A stretch of DNA of 64,000 bases from Antedon bifida (Eukaryota; Echinodermata; Crinoidea; Comatulida; Antedonidae): contig OY727095.1 of the NCBI GenBank assembly GCA_963402885.1, positions 811,001 to 875,000 on the forward strand. Reading direction: 5' to 3'. The notes beneath the pieces are model-generated. The model was not told the origin of the DNA. It worked only from the letters and a program-made list of their open reading frames with translations, and ran no database searches. Position numbers and translations under genes: made by a program. This document shows, one piece after another, positions 1 to 12,000 of this stretch. Within the stretch, counting starts at the first letter, position 1. Each line of letters starts with the position of its first letter.

Positions 1-170
1 AGGTCAATTCAGAAAATCATTCTGCGCATGCTCAGAAATATGGTCACATGAGCAGAATGATGTAATCCATAAAAGATTACTGAACATTTATACCTTAAAC
101 AAACATTTTTTATTACCAGAATTGATTACTAATGTTTTTGTTGATCGTATTCATTATTTTGTTGCAATAG

Positions 171-1257
171 GTCATTTGATTTGATAGTTCACAATCTAGA
201 GGGCAGCAATCATCAGTTGAATATAGCAAACCTTCTGCATGAAATAGATGGTGAAAACTCATCATTTAAGGTAACTTGAAATTGTAGAGTGAAGAGGATT
301 TATGTACTCATACGAGCCATTGACATTCTGGGAAATCATAAAATGCAGTAAAACTGCTAAAGTGCTTCATTTATTAGGGGTGTACCCTGAATAGGGATGT
401 CTCAATGGAGGGGTTCTTTTGTATTCCTAATACATTTTCCAGGCCATTTAAAGTCATAGGAAATTTGGCTTTCATTAAGAAACATAGTAAAAAGAAAACA
501 ATTTGCTTTGTCACAGATCCCACTAACAGATTTCTTTTGTTTATTCTTTTGTTGTTCAGATAAAAACAGACAATCTGATTTTATTCTTAAGAAAAGCAGA
601 AAAAATCACATGGAAATATTTGACTGTAGCAGAACAAAAGTCAAAATTAATGAAAGAGTAAGTGCAATTTACAGAACACTTATGTATAATATCGTAGCAG
701 TGTCAAAGGTCAAATGTTGGGTACAGCATTTGTAGACTAGTAGGGTCAACTTAATAATTTTCAAAAAATGGATACAAACTAAATAAACTTGCAAATTCAT
801 TACAGTTGAAAACAAATTTAGTTGAGATTGCACGCATGAGTGATTATTTTCACAGCGCCCTCTATTTTTAAATTTCAGGTTTTACCTTTTTTTTTCTAGC
901 ACAAGTTTGATTATTGACAAAATTATATAAACACACAAAATCAGCTAAAGAAAAGAACAATAAATCTGTCCATCTGACATTGATTTTCAGTATCGACGCT
1001 GTGCTTGGGCAGATAAACTTTTATAAATTAATTTTTTTTTAATTAGTCATGCTTCAATAAACAATTATAGTTGCATCGTAAATGAGTGATTTTCTTTTTA
1101 CAGGTCCGCACCGCCAAAATACGATGATAAAGCCGATCCATCGGCTGGGATAATGGACATGATGAGAAAAATGTATGATGATGGCGATGACGAAATGAAG
1201 CGAACAATTGCAAAAGCATGGACAGAGTCACGTGATAAAGAAAAGGATATGCTGTGA
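171..1257 (+). CDS. CACYBP: Calcyclin-binding protein / Siah-interacting protein, C-terminal part
   Basis: Three exons are visible: 171-270, 560-657 and 1104-1257 (stop TGA 1255-1257). Phases join cleanly (donors at 271 and 658, acceptor AG at 169-170, 558-559 and 1102-1103); the 5' exons lie before the window. The first exon reads [11 protein letters not shown] and closes the CS domain. The other two give the SGS domain, with [19 protein letters not shown] followed by [10 protein letters not shown] and TESRDK, very close to the C-terminus of vertebrate CACYBP. The family is an adaptor linking Siah1 and SKP1-type ubiquitin ligases to targets such as beta-catenin; its SGS region binds S100 proteins. 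SGT1 also has CS and SGS domains, but the residues before and between them fit CACYBP better. The gene converges on the next gene. The 5' limit is the first exon seen, not the true start. Confidence 0.92.
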
Positions 1258-2336
1258 TAAAGGTTATTGACAAAAGCATTGGGTCAGTTTAGGGTGAAAG
1301 GGCAATGACTTTTCAATGTGATTGGTTTTATTTTTATCACATGGTTAAATATACCACATATAGATTGTTGTGACATTGATATGTTTATGATCCACAACTA
1401 AGTAAAGAGTACAATCCTACGTTATCAAACTTATTCTATTATGTTACTTAAGTAAAGCTTATCTTGTCATTGGACAATCCTTAGTAATCGCCATACCTAC
1501 AAAGTACTAATTAGTTAAAATAATTAGTTATTTTATGAAAAAAACATTTTCTTGATTTATTCAACACATGAAATGACAGCACTTTATATCCCTCTCAAAC
1601 ATGTAATAAATTATTTGATGAAACCATATGTATAACATTCTACCACCAGAGAGGACTGGAAAATCATGAGTTAATTTAATTAATAGTAGAGTATTTCTAT
1701 TCTAAAATGTTCCGAAATTAATAATTTTGCTCTAGTATTTAAAAAAATCATTCAGTTCTGATGATAAACAAAATAAATAAATCGCACTTGAAAATTAAGT
1801 AAAAATTTTTGTGAAAAATGTGGAAGTAAATAAAACATTGTTACTGTTGTATATTAGTAAGCTTTTCATTTCAATTGATTTCATCTAATTTAGTTCATAT
1901 ACTTATAATATAAAAGGTGCAGTTATATAAATGATAATTATATATAAAATAACTAATATTAATTGCCCCATTCAAAATTATAATTATCATAACTCGTCCC
2001 ATATATAAAATATTCATTTGGTTTGTGCAAGTATAAAATTCTAAATACTACAGTATAACAATCATTCATTGGAGTATTTTTTATTTTGCCATTTACACAT
2101 TCATATGATAAACATTAAATCCAACATTACTTAATTATCAGATCTCCCCTTAAAAAGAAAGTTTTAAATTATTAGAATTAAAATATTAAAACAAATTAAT
2201 TTGCAATGAAGGTTTTAAACTTTTTTCATTTCCATAAAAACTAATGTGCAATTCATACTCATTTGCATAATTTGTACATCATACTCATTTGCATAATTTG
2301 TACATCATACTCATTTGCATAATTTGTACATCATAC
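1258..2336. other. 3' UTR and spacer between convergent genes
   Basis: About 1.1 kb of AT-rich sequence without an exon signature lies between the CACYBP stop and the stop of the minus-strand gene. AATAAA-type polyadenylation signals for CACYBP occur near 1771-1783 and at 1829-1834, so its 3' UTR is probably 500-600 bases. The minus-strand gene's 3' UTR enters from the right through the 26-bp tandem repeat at 2254-2357. Nothing else recognisable is seen. Confidence 0.6.
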
Positions 2337-2357
2337 TCATTTGCATAATTCTTGCAT
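2254..2357. repeat. 26-bp tandem repeat, four copies, containing the octamer ATTTGCAT
   Basis: Copies start at 2254, 2280, 2306 and 2332, each with CATACTCATTTGCATAATT. Each carries ATTTGCAT, the POU/Oct octamer. The fourth copy overlaps the last codons and the stop codon (2337-2339) of the minus-strand crystallin-J1-like gene; on that strand each unit reads ATGATG...TGCAAATGA. The other three copies therefore look like duplications of the end of the coding sequence into the 3' UTR. Confidence 0.9.
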
Positions 2358-5300
2358 CATTTTCAATGTAGATTCAAAACAGTGTGTCTTCAGTTTCCAG
2401 TCATCAGGTATACATTCAATTCCATTCTGTACAAAAATAAAGAAAACACTGATATGAATTTGAATCTAGTTTAAGACCACTAACAGGATTATAAATACAG
2501 TCAACTCTCCTAATACCAGACACCTTTGGGCTGGCCAACAAGATTTTATTATGAATTTTTCTACGTGAAGCAAAATATGACTTCCCTATTAATTTATGTA
2601 TACAGTAAACATTTTACATGTGCATCATTAAAAACAAATTTCAAAATGTTCTCTTTAATTTACATAGACAAGTGGCAACGGTCTCATGTAGAATCTGTAT
2701 CTATCTTGAGCGTAAACCGCTCCGCATTGTGTGTAAATGGTCATAAGGAATATTATATTTTTATTACCCCTGACTACATCGTAAAACTCACCCTTGCTGC
2801 TAAGCAAGCCCCAACATATGAACATCTACTAGTACAGCCTGCTGCCCTCATTGTTGTCCGTATCGCGTCACAATAATCAGTTGTATTAATCAGGCAATGA
2901 AGTGTTGACTGGAATGCTTCTGGGATATCTTCAATTAGAAAATAGAAATAAATGTTATATTTTGAATTAGAAACCAGTATGGTTAATTTAGCAAGATAAA
3001 GAGAAATTTGATTAGAATTTCTTAGGAAAATCATCATAAAAAATACATACAAAGTGATAACATAAATTAGTGACAAATAAATACATTTAAAGAATAAATA
3101 CATTTACGTTCACATGTAAAATTATTGATAATAATTTGTTGTTAATAGGCCAATACAGAAATACTAAATCAATGGTGATTGGTTGATTTGATTTATTTCA
3201 ATACCATAACATAAAGAACACAAGCAGAAAAACAAAACAGAATCATTAGTATGGTATCAGGAATAGCCCTCTAATGTGGTACCAGGAATAGCCCTCTAAT
3301 GTGGTACCAGGAATAGCCCTCTAATGTGGTACCAGGAATAGCCCTCTAATGTGGTACCAGGAATAGCCCTCTAATGTGGTACCAGGAATAGCCCTCTAAT
3401 GTGGTACCAGGAATAGCCCTCTAATGTGGTACCAGGAATAGCCCTCTAATGTGGTACCAGGAATAGCCCTCTAATGTGGTACCAGGAATAGCCCTCTAAT
3501 GTGGTACCAGGAATAGCCCTCTAATGTGGTACCAGGAATAGCCCTCTAATGTGGTACCAGGAATAGCCCTCTAATGTGGTACCAGGAATAGCCCTCTAAT
3601 GTGGTACCAGGAATAGCCCTCTAATGTGGTACCAGGAATAGCCCTCTAATATGGTACCAGGAATAGCCCTCTAATGTGGTACCAGGAAGAGCCCTCTAAT
3701 GTGGTACCAGGAAGAGCCCTCTAATGTGGTACCAGGAAGAGCCCTCTAATGTGGTACCAGGAAGAGCCCTCTAATGTGGTACCAGGAAGAGCCCTCTAAT
3801 GTGGTACCAGGAATAGCCCTCTAATGTGGTACCAGGAATAGCCCTCTAATATGGTACCAGGAATAGCCCTCTAATATGGTACCAGGAAGAGCCCTCTAAT
3901 GTGGTACCAGGAATAGCCCTCTAATGTGGTACCAGGAATAGCCCTCTAATATGGTACCAGGAATAGCCCTCTAATATGGTACCAGGAATAGCCCTCTAAT
4001 GTGGTACCAGGAAGAGCCCTCTAATGTGGTACCAGGAATAGCCCTCTAATGTGGTACCAGGAATAGCCCTCTAATGTGGTACCAGGAATAGCCCTCTAAT
4101 GTGGTACCAGGAATAGCCCTCTAATGTGGTACCAGGAAGAGCCCTCTAATGTGGTACCAGGAATAGCCCTCTAATGTGGTACCAGGAATAGCCCTCTAAT
4201 GTGGTACCAGGAAGAGCCCTCTAATGTGGTACCAGGAATAGCCCTCTAATGTGGTACCAGGAATAGCCCTCTAATATGGTACCAGGAATAGCCCTCTAAT
4301 GTGGTACCAGGAAGAGCCCTCTAATGTGGTACCAGGAATAGCCCTCTAATGTGGTACCAGGAATAGCCCTCTAATATGGTACCAGGAAGAGCCCTCTAAT
4401 GTGGTACCAGGAATAGCCCTCTAATGTGGTACCAGGAATAGCCCTCTAATGTGGTACCAGGAAGAGCCCTCTAATGTGGTACCAGGAATAGCCCTCTAAT
4501 GTGGTACCAGGAATAGCCCTCTAATGTGGTACCAGGAAGAGCCCTCTAATGTGGTATCAGGAATAGCCCTCTAATGTGGTACCAGGAATAGCCCTCTAAT
4601 GTGGTACCAGGAATAGCCCTCTAATGTGGTACCAGGAATAGCCCTCTAATGTGGTACCAGGAATAGCCCTCTAATGTGGTACCAGGAATAGCCCTCTAAT
4701 ATGGTACCAGGAATAGCCCTCTAATGTGGTACCAGGAATAGCCCTCTAATGTGGTACCAGGAATAGCCCTCTAATGTGGTACCAGGAATAGCCCTCTAAT
4801 GTGGTACCAGGAATAGCCCTCTAATGTGGTACCAGGAATAGCCCTCTAATGTGGTACCAGGAATAGCCCTCTAATGTGGTACCAGGAATAGCCCTCTAAT
4901 GTGGTACCAGGAATAGCCCTCTAATGTGGTACCAGGAATAGCCCTCTAATATGGTACCAGGAATAGCCCTCTAATATGGTACCAGGAATAGCCCTCTAAT
5001 GTGGTACCAGGAAGAGCCCTCTAATGTGGTACCAGGAATAGCCCTCTAATATGGTACCAGGAATAGCCCTCTAATATGGTACCAGGAAGAGCCCTCTAAT
5101 GTGGTACCAGGAAGAGCCCTCTAATGTGGTACCAGGAATAGCCCTCTAATATGGTACCAGGAAGAGCCCTCTAATGTGGTATCAGGAATAGCCCTCTAAT
5201 GTGGTACCAGGAATAGCCCTCTAATGTGGTACCAGGAATAGCCCTCTAATGTGGTACCAGGAATAGCCCTCTAATATGGTACCAGGAATAGCCCTCTAAT

Positions 5301-8300
5301 GTGGTACCAGGAATAGCCCTCTAATGTGGTACCAGGAATAGCCCTCTAATATGGTACCAGGAATAGCCCTCTAATGTGGTACCAGGAATAGCCCTCTAAT
5401 GTGGTACCAGGAATAGCCCTCTAATGTGGTACCAGGAATAGCCCTCTAATGTGGTACCAGGAATAGCCCTCTAATGTGGTACCAGGAATAGCCCTCTAAT
5501 GTGGTACCAGGAATAGCCCTCTAATGTGGTACCAGGAATAGCCCTCTAATGTGGTACCAGGAATAGCCCTCTAATGTGGTACCAGGAATAGCCCTCTAAT
5601 ATGGTACCAGGAATAGCCCTCTAATGTGGTACCAGGAATAGCCCTCTAATGTGGTACCAGGAATAGCCCTCTAATGTGGTACCAGGAATAGCCCTCTAAT
5701 GTGGTACCAGGAATAGCCCTCTAATATGGTACCAGGAATAGCCCTCTAATATGGTACCAGGAATAGCCCTCTAATGTGGTACCAGGAATAGCCCTCTAAT
5801 GTGGTACCAGGAATAGCCCTCTAATGTGGTACCAGGAATAGCCCTCTAATGTGGTACCAGGAATAGCCCTCTAATGTGGTACCAGGAATAGCCCTCTAAT
5901 GTGGTACCAGGAATAGCACTCTAATATGGTACCAGGAATAGCCCTCTAATGTGGTACCAGGAAGAGTCCTCTAATGTGGTACCAGGAATAGCCCTCTAAT
6001 GTGGTACCAGGAAGAGCCCTCTAATGTGGTACCAGGAATAGCCCTCTAATGTGGTACCAGGAATAGCCCTCTAATGTACACCCCAAGTGGTCTCCATACA
6101 AGATTCTACCTTATGAATTAATTTATTACGCTAAACTGAGGTTAACCATGTTTTAACTTTGAAAGAGCAAGAATTAACATGATGAAGAAGATCACATCAC
6201 ATAGAAGGTCATGTTTGTGAAGATCATGTTAAATTTTGAATGTGAACCTAGGTTATTTGCAGTGAAATAAACAAATTACAGAATTTAATCAAAATAATAG
6301 TAATACTCACAGCATTGGTTTTTGAAGACTTCTGTCGCGGCTTTTCTATGAGGAATTTCTTTTGCATTTATCACTGCCTGGAACTCATCAGCTATTGCAG
6401 CATCTAATGGTGTTGGGTTCTTTCTATCAGGATTCTTGAGTTCTTTTATGACAACGTCCAAAGCATTATCTGCTTTGTCACCATACAAGATGTACTGCTC
6501 AAGAATTCTGAATAAATGTTAGGTTAAACTTTATTATTCTTTGCAATGAAATTGTGCAACTTTGCAATCATTTTTGGAGGTACAGTAGTTGTTTAGGTGT
6601 AGCTTTTAATTTGCAACGACCGTCAGTTAATCGATGTGTCATTGGTCGTCTGGACCCAGAAACCACCTAAACTGTGTTGAGGTGAGTGAGGAGGCACATC
6701 CCAACTTCCCCTGCATGCGCACAATAAATTGACATGACCTACTGTAGCTCCCTGCTGACCAATGAATTGTTAAAATAGAGTCTATTTCATGCCTATAGCT
6801 TACCTGGATAAACTGACAGGTAATCAAGATATACAACAGCTTGGTTTGTCTACAGTAGTACAGTATTTACAGCCAAATTGATAAACAATGTCAGTTTCCT
6901 GACAGCAATGAAGTGCAACATGAAATAAGCTGTTTGTGGTAAATACAGGAAATTTTGAAAGAGATATTTAAAGGCTAAGGTACTGTAAACAAAACATTTT
7001 TACTTCAAGGTGATTATTACCTGGCAGCAGCTAATCCGTATGACACAGCTTCTTGCGACGTCAACACGACCCGGATCGAAGCTTCAACCATTTCTAGCAT
7101 ATTTTCCTTCCCAGCATACACTGCAACAATTGATACTACTGGAACCACAGCATGCATATCCTTCATTTTATCTAAATCTGAAATTGTATAAAATTAGAAA
7201 TTATTTCAAACTCAAAAAGTACATGTACTGTAAGTAGCTAAATAGGCCAAGTACAGGTTTTATTCAAAATTGTACCCAACAGCAGCAAAACCTGCTATTA
7301 CATTTGATGGAGATAATATACGGTATTAATAATATAAACTAACTTTGTAACAACATCTAGAACTATCAAAGGATCAAATTTCAATAAACTTTAATGTTGA
7401 TATAAAGTTTGCGGTACACCATGTGTATTAGTTCTGAAATTCTCACTCCTGAGGATGATCAAAGCATATTGATCGAAACGTCAAGAAACTCAACAGTTCT
7501 CTTCAGAACTAAATATGTGGTGTACCTCAAACTTTATATCAACATTTGAATTCGCCATGCAAACCTTCAAACAATTAATAAACTTTAATGTTATCTTTTT
7601 CAACACAGACATTTAAATTGAATTTTAGTATAACTAGTAATACGAGTATAAAAACCATTTTTATGAAGTACAAAACAATTTTTGAGAGAAAAGAGGTTAT
7701 GACATAACTTACTATTTTCTTGACCGTCACCAAGGTGATTCTGCAAGAAATATTTAACGCAGGCGGACCGCCAGGGTCCTTCAATTGGAAGTTTCTTCTG
7801 TACATTTTTATCGACGACGATAGCATTTAGAGGTTGTTTTTCGTAGTCACTATCAGGACCAAACATGTTTACAAGTTCCTTAGCGTATTCTTCTGCACTG
7901 AAACCTGTTAAATGAATAAATATATAAATACAAAAATATATCTCCTAATTATTAGTGAAACAAATGATGAATTAATAAATGTATTTGTTAAAAATATTTA
8001 TCTTTTTACTAATATTAGGAAAAAACTCTGTCTTCTGGAACCCAGCCTACTTTTCAACACTCATATTGCGAACTTAAATCATTAAATCTGGCAGATGTAA
8101 AATAATTATGTAACCACATGCGTATTACGAAACTTGAATCATTAACTGTAGTTTACAGTGAGAGTTTCACCTTTTGCTGTATAGACAGATTTCAGCAAAC
8201 TCATGATGTGGTCTCCATACACAGTATTCCGTCCAGTTGGAAGGGTGTAAAATGGATTCCTGGAGGGATTCCAGAATTCCATTGGTTTATCTCCAACTAT

Positions 8301-8725
8301 TTCATCCAGCTTTTTTAGATCATAGTTCCAATGCAATGGCTGTGCTATAAGAAGAATGGTGGTATGTTATTCATTCATATTTTATATACTTCTATGTCTA
8401 TCCTTTTTTCATTTCTTACTCAGTGTGATTTGGAATTTAGAGTAAGAATACATTTAAATAAAACATGTTCATTTGCTTATATGCAAATTTGAAATCTACA
8501 ACCTTTATACATATAAAAAAAACAAGCTTTACTGGGACTGTAAATAGTGTCAAGGTCTTCTGATCAATTAAAAAAAGTCTAGTCATGGACCATGATAATA
8601 AATAGTTCAATAGTTGTAGTGTATTTTAAGAGCAAGTTACCTGCAGCATCGGCTATGAAACATCCAATAACTGAAGCAATTCGTCTGTTGTTTACAGTCG
8701 TATCCGATGAACTGGGTTTCTCCAT
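2337..8725 (-). CDS. Crystallin J1 / selenoprotein J-like ADP-ribosylglycohydrolase family protein
   Basis: Seven exons in transcript order: 8725-8641, 8344-8171, 7904-7713, 7177-7021, 6507-6311, 2928-2792 and 2426-2337. They total 1,032 bases (343 residues), and all phases agree. The start gives MEKPSSSDTTVNNRRIASV, then GCFIADAAAQPLHWNYD. Other landmarks are RNPFYTLPTG, YGDHIMSLL, FGPDSDYEKQPLNA, EAVSYGLAAARILEQY, AGCTSRCSYVGACLAAR and IPDDW. These match the ADP-ribosylglycohydrolase fold as found in jellyfish J1-crystallins and fish/sea-urchin SelJ. Metal-binding motifs of active hydrolases look altered: the usual GD near the N-terminus is AD, and the usual C-terminal DTD is replaced by CTSR. 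A catalytic role is therefore doubtful and a structural or binding role is possible. No in-frame TGA precedes the terminal stop, so this copy does not appear to encode selenocysteine. It shares a 320-bp head-to-head promoter with the next gene. Confidence 0.88.
3251..6075. repeat. Minisatellite, 25-bp unit, 113 copies
   Basis: The unit GTGGTACCAGGAATAG + CCCTCTAAT repeats without a single length change for 2,825 bp (113 x 25). Variation is almost confined to three sites: GTGG/ATGG, TACC/TATC and GAATAG/GAAGAG. The GAAGAG variant recurs every 75 bp between about 4137 and 4537 (with one 100-bp step) and in five consecutive units near 3687-3787, which shows nested higher-order amplification. Each unit has a GGTACC palindrome. 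The array fills most of intron 5 (2929-6310) of the crystallin-J1-like gene. It has no unique spacers, so it is not CRISPR-like. Confidence 0.98.
7393..7546. mobile_element. Palindromic MITE-like element with hammerhead-like core
   Basis: Two 45-46-bp arms (7393-7438 and 7502-7546) are near-perfect inverted copies; the left contains GGTACACCATGTGTATTAG. The loop holds CTGAGGA, a GATCAA/TTGATC stem and then GAAAC, which resembles part of a hammerhead ribozyme core. AATAAACTTTAATGTT occurs at 7383-7398 and again at 7577-7592, a possible target duplication. It lies in intron 3 of the crystallin-J1-like gene. Confidence 0.75.
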
Positions 8726-9045
8726 TGCGTTAACGTACAATATTAAAGGGAAATCCCCAAGTTGTTCTGTAATGATGACCTGTGTGAATACAGCCTAGTG
8801 TACCTGGAAATACCACCACCACCAGTAGTGTGTGTACGGTACTACTGTGTGTGAAAGAAAGTTAAATTACCCCCTCTATATTGTCGGTGACTTTTTTTAA
8901 TTAAAAAAAAAAGAATTACCCCCTCTATATTTAGTCGGTGAATTTTGTTTGTGTGCGCAGGATTTCAAGTAAAAAAGGGAGCCAATAAACCAAATAATTT
9001 GTTGTTTTAATTGTAAATTCGAACGCTTTCTTGCGTTAAAATACA
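8726..9045. promoter_or_regulatory. Bidirectional promoter region of the crystallin-J1-like and GATA-like genes
   Basis: Only 320 bp separate the two start codons, which face away from each other, so the region must hold both 5' UTRs and probably both promoters. A 25-27-bp motif, ATTACCCCCTCTATATT followed by GTCGGTGA, occurs twice in the same orientation (8866-8890 and 8915-8941), separated by a TTTTTTAATTAAAAAA palindrome. A CCACCACCACCAGTAGTG run lies near 8813-8830. No TATA box stands out at a convincing distance for either gene. Function is inferred from position. Confidence 0.6.
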
Positions 9046-12000
9046 ATGGAAAGTAACAGCGATATATATGGTATTTCAGGTAACCTTATTGATGACTTAC
9101 ATTTAAATGTTTGCCTTTATTTTGAGGAAAATAATTACTACAGCCAGGCCCAAGGCTGGTCTTCCAAAAATAGGCACTAGCCTAGGCTTGGCCTACTACT
9201 ACTCCACCGGAACAAAATCGTTTCGTGTGCGTGGCCTTATTATGATATTTTAGGCCTAGGGCTTATGACAGGTAGTCAATTGGGTAAGGGCATGGGTGAC
9301 TGGTTTAAACATTAATTTATATTAAAACAGTAGCCTACTGTTTTAATATACTAGTAGGCCTAGCCTAGGCCTAGTTGATAATATTTTATATGGTTAGTTA
9401 AAAAATAATCTAACATTAACATTTAAATGTTTTGAATTGAGCTGATTATTTTGTAAGTTTTATTGTATTCAAAATTTGCAGGAATAATAAGTGAACCTGC
9501 TTTGGTTGTTGAACAGGCAACTACGATGTTAATTTGTGAGCAATCATCAACATCCGGATTACGCAGAGGTGGAAGAGTTCGCAAACAGAGAGCAGTGTCA
9601 CCAGACATCGAACAAGAAATAGTGAAAGCTAAGAAGAGGGGACCAAAGTCATCTGGAGCCGAAAAACCTGGTACTGTAGGCTTTGAGTTTTGAATACTAG
9701 GATGGAGTGTTTTTTTACTTACAATTCTAAGATCTTTTGTTTGGATTCAGCCTTCACTGTATTGAAAAATATCCTTTAGGTGGACAAAACTTTTTGCATT
9801 TCTTTCATTTTTCTTTAATTGATTTATATTATGGACCTGGTTAGTGCACTGAAAGGTTGTAGGTTTGATTCGTCCTGAGGGCTATATTAACATAACTATC
9901 ATGCACAAATAAATAATTGAAAATCTCTTTTTCAGCAAAACCATTTTGTTGCGATAATTGCAAGTCTCCTTATATTGTCAATCCAAAAAGAAGCATCTCA
10001 AAGAAAGATCCAAAGAGGGCGCCTGCCCCTCGCTACAAAGTTGATCCAGAAACAGGCAAAAAACTGATACTATGCAATGCATGTGGTAAGTATATTAGAA
10101 CACTGTAAAGGTGAATACATGCAGTTTATTGTGAGTAGCAAAATAATTGAGAAAATTGATATTATATTTTTTAGGTTTGCTTTTTAACCGACAACAGAAG
10201 TCGGTGCGAATTAAACCTCCGGTCGCCACAGAAGCTGATCGCAAAAAATTTGCAGAGGATTGCGAGAAGTTTGCGCAGTCGATGGCAACAAGATTGAATG
10301 ATCCCGAAGGTAGGAACATTTTTATTAATTTGTAGAAACGTGTAAATAACAAAATATTCTAGTGTGAAGTACCATTTGTAAAATAACAAGCCTCATTATT
10401 TATTTCTTGTACACATCTTATTTTATACTAAACTTTTATTTCAAAACATTGTATAATTATTTTAAAATTCAATTTGTCTATTTTATTTTCATATTTAGCT
10501 GCAAGGTTCACCTGTACTATATTCAAATCTAGACCATGTGGTTGTCTTCAAAAGTATATTTATGGTGATGGTAAGGTTACATTATTTCCTAACTATATTG
10601 AATTAAATTGTATTTAAATTTATAAACTTCAATGTACCCATGTAATGTACCCATAATTTATATTTGAATGAGAAAATTTGACAGGGGGATTAGTCTTTTG
10701 ACGCACTAATATTTCATGACATTTCAACAAATGAAATCTATGCTTTTAAACGGCTCTTAATTCACTCACCTACAGTATATTTTCACTTCCAACAAATTCT
10801 CGTCGCTCATTAATTATGCACCATATTATTCCATCAATATCACATGGACCACCCACCCCAAAAAAAGTCATCTGAGTGTCTGAAAAACAACTTATTATAG
10901 TTAATTTGATTTATCACCATAGAACTAAATGTTGACATTTCCCCAATCTACTGAATATATTGCCTATGTTTCATTTCATTTCTAAGTTTATAGAACATTG
11001 AATATCATTGTTTGTTTTTCACCACAAACTAAGTATTTACAAATTATTGTTCATTTTGTATGCTAATTGGTTTTGCATTTGTAGTTCTTTTGATTTTCAC
11101 AATTTAAATAAAGTTGTTTCTTTTTTATGTATCTAATAGATGGTACTGAAGGATGGGAAGCACGAGCCAATACTTTACTTGATTTATTTAAAAAAGCTAA
11201 AGTTTTGAGGTTAAAGAAATGCTATGATGAAGAGTCTGTTGATTGTAAAGGAAGAAAGTAAGATATTTGTACCTTTTTATATATTTATATTTTTGTTAAA
11301 TGATTTCCAGATGAATAAACACTAAATAATATACTAGTAAAGTTATGTTTGTGTTTCACCATGTAATTCCAAAAAAAATACAATAGAGTTGACTTGAGAG
11401 AACATTTCAGAGAGAATTCTAATCTAACCTTACTAATATACCTATTCTTCCATATGCAATCTCTTTCAATTAAAAAAAATATTAATAATAATTTTTGTAT
11501 GTAGAAAAATAGGTCTTGGTAATGGACACAAGAAATCCAAAGAATATGAAGAATTTGTTCTGAAGAAGAGACAGTATTTACGAGAGTTGAAAATATGTGA
11601 AGTAGCTGTAAAGAAAGTACTGTTATATTCAAACAACTTTTTACATCGGGGTCTCAAAACTGAAGACCGACCTTGGAGGGTGCAACGTGTACGTGGAAAG
11701 TCAGCGCGTGGTCTTCTAAAGACGATTGAAGAGTTGCAGAATGAAAAATGCTGCGATGATAAATGTATACTTGTAAGTATGATAAAACTGTGATGAAATC
11801 AATTCACCGAGCAACAGCTAACTCATGCATGGCAACATACATACTTTTTTAAGCAAAATCAAAATATACAGACCTTTATTTACAGAAATAAGAGGAGAGT
11901 ATAGCTTAATTTTTCAAGGAGCTCGATTTTTATATTGTTTTTGTCGGTGCCAATTTCATTGTTGAAAAATTCTCTTTATATTCGCCGTTGTGGGAAATTT

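Noticed and set aside
508-735. 75-residue plus-strand ORF
   Set aside because: It is a wrong-frame shadow over the CACYBP exon 560-657, whose correct frame reads [20 protein letters not shown] and splices in phase.
3251-6075. Long regular array that might suggest CRISPR or a telomeric/centromeric satellite
   Set aside because: No unique spacers, a eukaryotic intron context, and the unit does not resemble telomere repeat; it is a minisatellite.
7440-7495. A working hammerhead ribozyme
   Set aside because: An extra base follows CTGAGGA, stem III would have no loop (GAAACGTC), and stem I bases do not pair; kept only as a resemblance.
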